Assembly (NCBI GenBank): GCA_030606095.1
Contig: JAUWHC010000179.1
Span: 1-6,167, forward strand
DNA length: 6,167 nucleotides
DNA from: Promethearchaeota archaeon
GTDB lineage: Archaea; Asgardarchaeota; Lokiarchaeia; Sigyniarchaeales; SOKP01
Direction: 5' to 3'
A program made the position numbers and the translations under genes. The notes beneath the pieces are model-generated. The model was not told the DNA's origin and did not search any database. It worked only from the letters and a program-made list of their open reading frames with translations. Numbering within the stretch: the stretch's first letter is position 1; each line of letters starts with the position of its first letter. Positions 1-5,070 of the stretch are shown piece after piece.

Positions 1-78
1 ATCGTGCGGATACCAAAAGTTAATCTTTGGCTTATCTTGGTTCAAATCAAGATAAATAATTGCGTGTGCTAATTCCAT
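1..78 (-). CDS. N-terminal 26 codons of an unidentified protein, cut by the window edge
   Basis: An open frame starts at an ATG (76-78) and leaves the window at base 1, so only 26 residues are visible, beginning MELAHAIIYLDL and ending FWYPHD. The start is supported by a strong TATA box (105-115) about 32 nt upstream and by AAAGGA just before the ATG. I do not recognise the family with certainty. The pattern of a hydrophobic strand, a short polar turn and then a strand ending in WYP resembles the first two beta-strands of some longin-type domains, but 26 residues cannot establish that. It reads in the same direction as the larA-like gene, which ends 113 bases upstream, and it has its own promoter, so it need not be in an operon with it. 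Confidence 0.6.
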   Translation of the reverse strand, partial: MELAHAIIYLDLNQDKPKINFWYPHD

Positions 79-104
79 ATTAATCCTTTTTTAAGTCGAC
101 ATTT

Positions 105-115
105 CTTATATAAAG
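105..115 (-). promoter_or_regulatory. Archaeal TATA box for the left-edge gene
   Basis: The minus strand reads CTTTATATAAG, a near-ideal archaeal TATA box. Its centre lies about 32 nt upstream of the ATG at 78. With the usual spacing of about 26 nt from TATA to transcription start, the mRNA would begin only a few bases before the start codon. The rest of the 79-191 gap shows no other clear element. Confidence 0.6.
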
Positions 116-191
116 ATACCAATTTACTGATTTAAATCATGGGTTTGTAAATTCATCACTTCTGATAATGATAATATCTTGACTAAAATTA

Positions 192-434
192 TTAACTAAG
201 AAGAATTGGAAGAATTTTTGGTCCATTAGGTAAAATCAATATCTTTGCTTTACATCCGTGTTTAATTACAGAAATTTTTATCGCTTCTTCGACACTTTTT
301 GCATGTTTTAAACCAATGTTTCCGAGCTCATCTTCTTTCATTTCAGAAACGATATATATCTCTGCTGTCATCATTATTCGGGTTAAAACTTGAATTTCCC
401 ATTGGTCAGGTACTACAATTTCTTTGTTTAGGAT
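192..434 (-). CDS. C-terminal part of the LarA-family protein, displaced by a frameshift
   Basis: This is the last 80 codons of the larA-like gene, read in a different frame from the main part. The translation starts ILNKEIVVPDQWEIQVL, continues MMTAEIYIVSEM and ends with KAKILILPNGPKILP. Conserved LarA tails have this order: a DQWE segment, a short strand, a 'vEEAi' helix, then a glycine-containing strand 'i.v.P.GP.i.P'. There is no start codon near the beginning of this piece. The first ATG (374) lies inside a conserved segment, so a separate 60-residue gene starting there is unlikely. Joined to the first 346 residues of the upstream piece, it gives about 426 residues, the usual LarA length (L. 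plantarum LarA is about 424). The break is best explained by one base missing from the A-run at 434-439. Confidence 0.8.
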   Translation of the reverse strand: MLNKEIVVPDQWEIQVLTRIMMTAEIYIVSEMKEDELGNIGLKHAKSVEEAIKISVIKHGCKAKILILPNGPKILPILLS

Positions 435-1471
435 TTTTTGTAGATTTCTTCTGGTGACATATCAGAAAAAAGTAATTCTTTAAACTCATCTTGCCCACCA
501 CCAATTCCCTCAGCACATTCATTGACTGAGATTATCGTTCCGTTTTTTTTAACTGCCATTTCGCCAATTGCCATGCTTTTTACAGCTTGATATAAGTTGA
601 GGTCTAGGGGATATCCGCCATTACCACACACAACGATGTCAAATGGTTCTCGAATTTCCTTGAAAGTATGTCTAAGTTGATAATTAACAAGTTTTTTGTG
701 GACTTTTTCTAAATTACCTGCTGCTACTTGTGTGATTTCGTGATTTTCATTGATTGATACATTTACAACGAAATCTACGCCTACTAGTTTAGCAATCTCA
801 GTTGAGTTTTCAGCCATTGGATTATTCTTATAAATTCCAAAACGAGCATTAGGAGAAGCTATATTTTCCGCCGAATGGTTTGCTAAAATAGTTTCAGCAC
901 CTGCTATTCCCGGAACGATAGACTTGCTTCCCCCTGAAAAACCGAAGAAAAAGTGAGGTTCGACATAACCCGTTAAGATTTTCAAATCGCTTTCGTAAAA
1001 GTGTTTATTGATATAAATGGGAATGTTATTGATAGTATTTCCTAAATATGTGAGCGAATTTTTATCTCTTGCGATGTGATCAACGATTTTCACGCTGCTC
1101 GTTAGATAAACCCCTAAAATTCTTTCTAATTCGTCTTTACGAGAGGTACGATGTAATCCAGTTGCAATTAAAACTATAATCTTTTCCTCTTTAAGCCCAT
1201 AATCGCTCAATTCTTTTATAAGTCCCTTTAAAAGGAGATGAGATGGAACGGGACGTGTAGCGTCTGAAACTACAATGCAAATAGATTTTATTTCTTTCTT
1301 ACTTTTTACAATTTTTTTTAAAGAAGGAGTTCCTATTGGATTTTTAATGGCATTTCTAATCGCGTTAATTGGGTCTTCAATTACATCTTGTTTCGGTGGG
1401 CGAAATATTGTCGTGTTCCAATTAGGATCGAGTGAGACCTCAATTCCACTTTTACCGTAATCAAATTTCAT
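428..1471 (-). CDS. larA: Nickel-dependent lactate racemase family protein (LarA-like), main part before a frameshift
   Basis: LarA enzymes racemise or epimerise 2-hydroxyacids in the cytoplasm by hydride transfer, using the nickel-pincer nucleotide (NPN) cofactor made by LarB, LarC and LarE. The visible signature is clear: DATRPVPSH (residues 70-78), GLHR with His107, then VEPHFFFGFSGGSKSIVPG with His173 and Lys183, and NH with His199. These match the two catalytic histidines, the cofactor-bearing lysine and the nickel-ligand histidine of L. plantarum LarA (108, 174, 184, 200), with the same spacing. The frame ends early at 428-430, just after an A6 run; the missing C-terminus follows in another frame at 192-434. 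The ATG at 1471 has AGGCGAT four bases upstream and a TATA box at 1494-1504. No larB, larC or larE is in the window. The substrate is uncertain, since the superfamily includes racemases of malate, aryl-lactates and other hydroxyacids. Confidence 0.88.
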   Translation of the reverse strand: MKFDYGKSGIEVSLDPNWNTTIFRPPKQDVIEDPINAIRNAIKNPIGTPSLKKIVKSKKEIKSICIVVSDATRPVPSHLLLKGLIKELSDYGLKEEKIIVLIATGLHRTSRKDELERILGVYLTSSVKIVDHIARDKNSLTYLGNTINNIPIYINKHFYESDLKILTGYVEPHFFFGFSGGSKSIVPGIAGAETILANHSAENIASPNARFGIYKNNPMAENSTEIAKLVGVDFVVNVSINENHEITQVAAGNLEKVHKKLVNYQLRHTFKEIREPFDIVVCGNGGYPLDLNLYQAVKSMAIGEMAVKKNGTIISVNECAEGIGGGQDEFKELLFSDMSPEEIYKKS

Positions 1472-1493
1472 TAATATCGCCTAAAACTAGATG

Positions 1494-1504
1494 ATTTATA
1501 TAAG
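1494..1504 (-). promoter_or_regulatory. Archaeal TATA box for the larA-like gene
   Basis: The minus strand reads CTTATATAAAT, centred about 28 nt upstream of the ATG at 1471. This predicts a transcript with almost no leader. A second, weaker candidate (TATAAATTTT, around 1513-1522) would instead give a leader of about 20 nt that includes the AGGCGAT ribosome-binding-like motif. Either way, the larA-like gene seems to have its own promoter within the 75-base gap after the upstream gene. An A6 run here (1510-1515; T6 on the transcribed minus strand) could help terminate that upstream gene. Confidence 0.45.
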
Positions 1505-1546
1505 GTAATAAAAAATTTATAGTCCTTTAACTTTAATCAATAAATC

Positions 1547-2428
1547 CTATAGTGTGCTAAATTCTTCGCCCTTGTAACCCCAAGATTTTAGAATTTGTTC
1601 CGCCTCGTTAATAATATTATCAATAAATTCTTTTAAAGGTAATATTTTATCCACATGCCCTATCGCCATTGACGCTATAGGAGAGTCTTTTAATTCAAGA
1701 TGAAATATTTTTTTGTAATATTTCTCGTCAAATATATCTTGATTTAATACCTGAGCTTTCCATCTTTTTGAAGCGGGGCTCTCTTCTGTGGCTATAATTG
1801 AGCTACCTAAACATACAGCGTCTGCCCCCATAGCTAATGTACCAAGAAATCCCCTTGCATCTCCAATTCCTCCCGCAGCAATAATTGGAATACTTAGCAA
1901 CCTACGCGCCATTGTAATATTTACTAAGGTTGTGTTTTGGTTAGGGTTTTTAAATCCTGTTCCCTCAAGACCTACAATTGTAATGGCGTCAGCCCCTCTC
2001 TTTTGAGCTGCCATTGCATGCTTCATAGTCGTACATTTATGGAACCAATAACAACCAGCATCCTTAATTTTTTTTCCTAAATGTGGTGTTTGGTAAGCAG
2101 AAGTCGTGAATACCTTAACTCCCTTCTCAATTGATTTATCCAAAAAATCTATGTAAGATTGTTCAGTTTTCCCACGCCCCTTTTTTGCAAGATAAGGTGG
2201 CGTAATAGTAAAATTTACTCCAAAAGGTTTTTTGGTAAGTCTTGACATTTTTTCAAGTTCTTTTTGAAAATCTTCGATTGTAGGGTAATTTATTGCAGTA
2301 ATTATTCCTAAACCGCCTGCATTGGAAAATGCGGCTGCAAATTCAGCACAACTTATCGCTGCAAAGGCACCCATTATTATCGGGTACCTTACTTCCGCCA
2401 TTTGGGTTATTTTAGTTTTCCAAATCAT
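1547..2428 (-). CDS. Nitronate monooxygenase / FabK-like FMN TIM-barrel protein, subfamily without the usual active-site histidine
   Basis: This 293-residue protein belongs to the NMO/2-nitropropane dioxygenase family of FMN-binding TIM barrels. It shows the N-terminal phosphate-strand pattern WKTKITQMAEVRYPIIMG (3-20), AGGLGIIT (37-44), KPFGVNFTITPP (67-78), a GADAITIVGLEG strand (145-156), AAGGIGD (184-190) and GADAVCLGSS..ATEESPA (201-219). The last two blocks hold the FMN phosphate. Where classical NMOs and FabK carry EAGGH or ESGGH with an active-site histidine, this protein has EGTGFKNPNQ, so neither nitronate oxidation nor enoyl reduction can be assumed. The frame is open to an ATG at 2470, but I prefer the ATG at 2428: it gives the normal family N-terminus, and the TATA box at 2456-2465 overlaps the region of the longer start. 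The gene lies 75 bases upstream of the larA-like gene on the same strand. Confidence 0.82.
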   Translation of the reverse strand: MIWKTKITQMAEVRYPIIMGAFAAISCAEFAAAFSNAGGLGIITAINYPTIEDFQKELEKMSRLTKKPFGVNFTITPPYLAKKGRGKTEQSYIDFLDKSIEKGVKVFTTSAYQTPHLGKKIKDAGCYWFHKCTTMKHAMAAQKRGADAITIVGLEGTGFKNPNQNTTLVNITMARRLLSIPIIAAGGIGDARGFLGTLAMGADAVCLGSSIIATEESPASKRWKAQVLNQDIFDEKYYKKIFHLELKDSPIASMAIGHVDKILPLKEFIDNIINEAEQILKSWGYKGEEFSTL

Positions 2429-2455
2429 AATTTTTTTGTTTTTTAATATTATATT

Positions 2456-2465
2456 GTATATAAAA
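2456..2465 (-). promoter_or_regulatory. Archaeal TATA box that decides the start of the NMO-like gene
   Basis: The minus strand reads TTTTATATAC, centred about 32 nt upstream of the ATG at 2428. Transcription would start near 2435, after the alternative ATG at 2470, so that longer start would not be in the mRNA. It forms one half of a divergent promoter region (2429-2592) that otherwise holds T- and A-rich tracts without a clear operator. Confidence 0.5.
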
Positions 2466-2550
2466 TACAAATTTTTATTTTTTTTCCTTTTCTATGTTTA
2501 ATACAGTAATAAAAATTTCTAAAAATGATTTTTTTAAATAATAAAAACAC

Positions 2551-2563
2551 CATATTTAATATG
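2551..2563 (+). promoter_or_regulatory. Candidate TATA element with dyad symmetry, upstream of the longin-like gene
   Basis: CATATTTAATATG is a perfect inverted repeat (6-base arms, one central base). Its AT core could serve as the TATA box for the GTG start at 2593 or 2602, giving a leader of about 10-20 nt. The symmetry may be chance in such AT-rich DNA, or could be a repressor site overlapping the promoter. Confidence 0.3.
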
Positions 2564-2592
2564 AAAGTGGGATAAAAGATTAACTGAAACTT

Positions 2593-3015
2593 GTGGTATT
2601 CGTGCCTAAAATATTAAAAGATTTCTGGATTCTTACTGAGAATGGAGTGGTTTTATTCTCAAGAGTTTATGATCAAACAATTAATCCTCAACTTTTTGGT
2701 GGTTTGATGAGTGCTTTAAACACTTTTGCTGAAAAACTTACTGACGGAGGGATATCTAACTTCGAAATGTCGGATCTTCGTTTTGTAATTGTAAAACGAA
2801 GAAGCTATCTATTTGTTGGGAGTTCTTTAAACAAAACAAAAGAGAAAAAAGTGATTGATGAATTAAAGCAGATATCCGATATGTTTTTTGAAGTTTATAG
2901 AGATATATTAATAAATTGGGATAACGATGTGAATTCTTTTTCTGATTTTGGCGATCATATTGATAAATCTTTGGAAAACCAACCTGCCAAAAAACTAAAA
3001 GACGCTTTTTGGTAA
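2593..3015 (+). CDS. Small longin-like domain protein (putative membrane-traffic or GTPase-linked protein)
   Basis: The protein has 140 residues. Its order of predicted elements fits a longin fold: strand FWILTENGVVLFSRVYD (11-27), a helix NPQLFGGLMSALNTFAEKL (31-49), strands around ISNFEMSDLRFVIVKRRSYLFVGSSL (54-79), a long helix from KEKKVIDELKQISDMFFEVYRDIL (83-106), and a short C-terminal helix near FSDFGDHIDKSL (116-127). Adaptin small subunits and the N-termini of longin SNAREs share this layout, and Asgard archaea carry many free longin proteins. There is no signal peptide or membrane segment, so it should be cytosolic. No ATG is available. The start is GTG at 2593, or possibly the GTG at 2602, which gives MPKILKDFW and a more typical short lead into the first strand. 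The assignment rests on pattern only; the function is unknown. Confidence 0.65.
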   Translation: MVFVPKILKDFWILTENGVVLFSRVYDQTINPQLFGGLMSALNTFAEKLTDGGISNFEMSDLRFVIVKRRSYLFVGSSLNKTKEKKVIDELKQISDMFFEVYRDILINWDNDVNSFSDFGDHIDKSLENQPAKKLKDAFW

Positions 3016-3024
3016 TAATTGTTT

Positions 3025-3039
3025 GTTATTTAAAATAAC
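3025..3039 (+). repeat. Short inverted repeat between the longin-like and tail-anchored genes
   Basis: GTTATT and AATAAC form a 6-bp stem with a 3-base loop, just after the longin-like stop codon. The stem is A/T-rich and no T-tract follows it, so it is a weak candidate for a terminator or mRNA-end hairpin. The remaining bases to 3108 are AT-rich, with no convincing ribosome-binding site or promoter beyond an AAAATAAAAT stretch (3081-3090). Confidence 0.2.
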
Positions 3040-3108
3040 CATAAAAAATTTAAGAACGAAATGATATTAAAAACATGAGCAAAATAAAATAGGTTAGATA
3101 TTCCTAAA

Positions 3109-3441
3109 ATGAACGAAAGTAATAATAAACTCAATAAAGTGCCAGATAAACCCAATGTAATAAGAGATTATGAAGATATTCTTAATAATAATAAATTAAA
3201 TCTATTTCCTACAAGCAATTATAATGCTCACCTTAAAAGCTTAACAAAACCTCAATTCTTAGGTTCTTATCACCTTAAAGAAGCAATAAATTCGAGATAT
3301 AAATCAATTAATACCTTGTTAAAAGGGGATATAGAAGTAAAATACGCAAAAGCCTTAAGAAGTACAATTATAAACCCCGTAACTATAGCTCTGATTATTA
3401 TAGCATTAGTATTTAATGTTATGTGGTTTTTTTTTATCTAA
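3109..3441 (+). CDS. Tail-anchored single-pass membrane protein of unknown family
   Basis: The protein has 110 residues and I do not recognise its family. The first 50 or so residues are polar and rich in Asn and Lys, probably disordered. A short amphipathic helix is likely at 55-72 (Leu56, Ile60, Tyr64, Ile67 and Leu70 fall on one face). Basic residues (Lys81, Arg84) precede a hydrophobic segment at 89-110 (NPVTIALIIIALVFNVMWFF) that runs to the last residue. With no N-terminal signal, this is the layout of a tail-anchored protein whose N-terminal part faces the cytosol. The ATG at 3109 is the first in frame, without a strong ribosome-binding site. It lies 93 bases after the longin-like gene on the same strand, which suggests, but does not prove, a shared membrane role. 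Its base composition is as AT-rich as its surroundings. Confidence 0.7.
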   Translation: MNESNNKLNKVPDKPNVIRDYEDILNNNKLNLFPTSNYNAHLKSLTKPQFLGSYHLKEAINSRYKSINTLLKGDIEVKYAKALRSTIINPVTIALIIIALVFNVMWFFFI

Positions 3442-3470
3442 TTATGAAAACGAATAAATATGGACTTAAA

Positions 3471-3479
3471 TTTTTTTTT
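3471..3479 (+). terminator. T9 tract, likely archaeal terminator after the tail-anchored gene
   Basis: Nine T residues lie about 30 bases after the stop codon at 3441. Archaeal RNA polymerase terminates at T-rich tracts without needing a hairpin. This would separate the small membrane genes from the oxidoreductase operon starting at 3598. Further on, the 3480-3597 gap holds AT-rich candidates for that operon's promoter (for example CTTTTTAATTC near 3559-3569), none of them decisive. Confidence 0.4.
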
Positions 3480-3597
3480 CCTATTAATGGAACTTTTTAT
3501 TAAAAAATATTAGCATTCCAAATAAATTTTAAAGAAATAACTTGTTTTATTACTTAAGCTTTTTAATTCACTCTTTAAAATTTGAGATGTAAATCCT

Positions 3598-5070
3598 TTG
3601 ACAATATATGACATTATAATTATTGGGGGTGGCGTAATTGGTTGTAGCATCGCACGAGCTTTATCAAAATACGATCTTAAGGTCGCTTTATTAGAGAAGG
3701 AGGCAGATATAGCTTCAGGCACTACTAAGGCTAATTCTGGAGTTGTACACGCGGGTTATGCGTCACCAAGAGAATATATTAAGCGAGATATGTGTATAAG
3801 AGGGAATAAATTATATAGTCAAGCTGTAGAAGAGCTTAATTTTCCTTTTCAAAGAATTGGTTCTTTTGTTGTCGCTTTGGAAGATAATCAGATAAAAGAA
3901 CTTGAAGAACAAAGAAAATTAGGTACTCAAGACGGAGTTCCAGGCTTAGAATTAATTTTAGATAAAGAAAAAATTAAGTACATGGAACCTAATCTTACAG
4001 ATGAAGTAGTTGGCGTATTACACGCCCCAACGGCAGGAATTGTAAGCCCGTATGAGATGACTTACGCACTAGCTGAAAACGCAGCCATGAACGGCGTTAA
4101 ATTCTTCCGAAACCAAAAAGTAAGACGAATTAAGCATCAAAATTACTTATTTGTGATTAAAACTAAAACAGGTGAATTCAAAGCAAACAACGTTATTAAT
4201 GCCGCTGGACTATATGGGTTAAAGATTTCAAAAATGGTAGGTCTAGACTATTTCACACTAATGCCTAGAAAAGGAGAATATATCCTTTTTGATAGGAATT
4301 CGTTGCACTTAAATAAAATTTTATTTCCCACGCCCACTAAAGTATCTAAGGGAATTTTAGTGTGCCCAACTGTTAGTGGAAATACTTTTGTTGGCCCTAC
4401 TGCTCTTAATATTACTGATAAAAAAGATACTGCGACTACTGAAGCTGGTTTAAAGGAAATTTTAGAAGGGGGAAGTAAATTAGTTCCTAATTTGCCGGTA
4501 AGGGCCTCTATTAGAAATTTTGCTGGCTTAAGGGCGGTACCAGGTACCTATGATTTCATAATTGATAATACAGATGTATATGGTTTTATCAACGTAGTTG
4601 GCATTTTATCTCCTGGTTTAACATCATGTTATGCTATTGCTGAAAGAGTTGTAGAATTTCTGGAATTATTAGGGGCAAACACTAAAATTAAAGAAGATTA
4701 TAATCCTATACGCCCAAAACCAGAAAGGTTTAAAGATTTTACTAAGGAAGAATTAGATAGAAAAATAAAAGAAGATCCTGCGTGGGGAAGAATTATTTGT
4801 CGGTGTGAAACTATTCCAGAAAAAGAAATTCTTAATGCCATACACTCACCTGTAGGTGCGACCACCGTGGACGGTGTTAAATTCAGATGTAGACCTGGCA
4901 TGGGACGTTGCCAAGCTGGCTTCTGTCGCCCTCGTGTCATTGAGATTCTATCTAGAGAATTAAATATTCCCTATGAGGATGTAATGAAAAGGGGAGAAGA
5001 TACAAACTTTCTTGTGGCTAAAACGAAAGAAATTGCGCTACTTCGTTTAAAAGGGGGTGAAGGCGAATGA
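3598..5070 (+). CDS. glpA: GlpA-like FAD-dependent glycerol-3-phosphate dehydrogenase with BFD-type [2Fe-2S] domain
   Basis: The protein has 490 residues. An FAD-binding DAO-type domain begins with IIIIGGGVIGCSIA (6-19; GGGVIG at 10-15, with Glu33 at the end of the second strand for the ribose). NSGVVHAGY (46-54) and GILSPGLTSCYAIAE (335-349) are typical of the GlpA/LhgO branch. The C-terminal part is a BFD-like [2Fe-2S] domain: Cys401 and Cys403 (CRC), then Cys438 and Cys443 in GMGRCQAGFC, with an extra Cys431. The size and order match the Thermotoga-type GlpA of three-gene operons, which oxidises glycerol 3-phosphate to dihydroxyacetone phosphate. A related 2-hydroxyacid such as 2-hydroxyglutarate is the main alternative substrate. 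The start is TTG at 3598: an in-frame stop lies 13 bases upstream and there is no ATG, while GAGATG (3584-3589) may serve as a weak ribosome-binding site. The TGA overlaps the next gene's ATG. Confidence 0.82.
   Translation: MTIYDIIIIGGGVIGCSIARALSKYDLKVALLEKEADIASGTTKANSGVVHAGYASPREYIKRDMCIRGNKLYSQAVEELNFPFQRIGSFVVALEDNQIKELEEQRKLGTQDGVPGLELILDKEKIKYMEPNLTDEVVGVLHAPTAGIVSPYEMTYALAENAAMNGVKFFRNQKVRRIKHQNYLFVIKTKTGEFKANNVINAAGLYGLKISKMVGLDYFTLMPRKGEYILFDRNSLHLNKILFPTPTKVSKGILVCPTVSGNTFVGPTALNITDKKDTATTEAGLKEILEGGSKLVPNLPVRASIRNFAGLRAVPGTYDFIIDNTDVYGFINVVGILSPGLTSCYAIAERVVEFLELLGANTKIKEDYNPIRPKPERFKDFTKEELDRKIKEDPAWGRIICRCETIPEKEILNAIHSPVGATTVDGVKFRCRPGMGRCQAGFCRPRVIEILSRELNIPYEDVMKRGEDTNFLVAKTKEIALLRLKGGEGE
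5053..5060 (+). promoter_or_regulatory. Shine-Dalgarno site for the second oxidoreductase gene, inside the glpA-like gene
   Basis: GGGGGTGA, six bases before the ATG at 5067, matches the GGTGA part of the archaeal anti-Shine-Dalgarno complement. It is the best ribosome-binding site in the window. Together with the ATGA stop/start overlap (5067-5070), it indicates translational coupling of the two subunits. Confidence 0.6.

Noticed and set aside
192..374. Separate 60-residue gene starting at the ATG at 374
   Set aside because: Its sequence is the conserved end of LarA, and the homologous reading continues upstream of that ATG to the A-run at 434; it is a frameshifted tail, not an independent gene.
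434..439. Programmed -1 ribosomal frameshift in larA
   Set aside because: The slip heptamer would be C AAA AAA, not the canonical X XXY YYZ, and I saw no obvious downstream stem; a homopolymer error explains it more simply.
1275..1460. 61-codon plus-strand open frame
   Set aside because: It lies wholly opposite the larA-like coding sequence, which has conserved motifs; it has no recognisable domain of its own.
1788..2006. 72-codon plus-strand open frame
   Set aside because: It is antisense to the NMO-like FMN-binding region, and its proline/alanine-rich product is the usual mirror of glycine-rich coding.
2429..2470. Fourteen extra N-terminal codons of the NMO-like gene (start at 2470)
   Set aside because: They encode a Lys/Ile/Tyr-rich stretch atypical of the family, and a good TATA box (2456-2465) overlaps them.
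2471..2550. A small RNA or riboswitch in the divergent intergenic region
   Set aside because: The stretch is almost only A/T tracts, with no paired structure or conserved motif that I can see.
3109..3441. SNARE identity for the tail-anchored protein
   Set aside because: Its amphipathic helix covers only about 18 residues, far short of the roughly 60-residue SNARE motif, and no central-layer Arg/Gln pattern is visible.
3510..3722. 70-codon minus-strand open frame
   Set aside because: It overlaps the start and FAD-binding motif of the glpA-like gene on the other strand and has no family features.
4698..4940. 80-codon minus-strand open frame
   Set aside because: It is antisense to the cysteine-rich [2Fe-2S] domain of the glpA-like gene.
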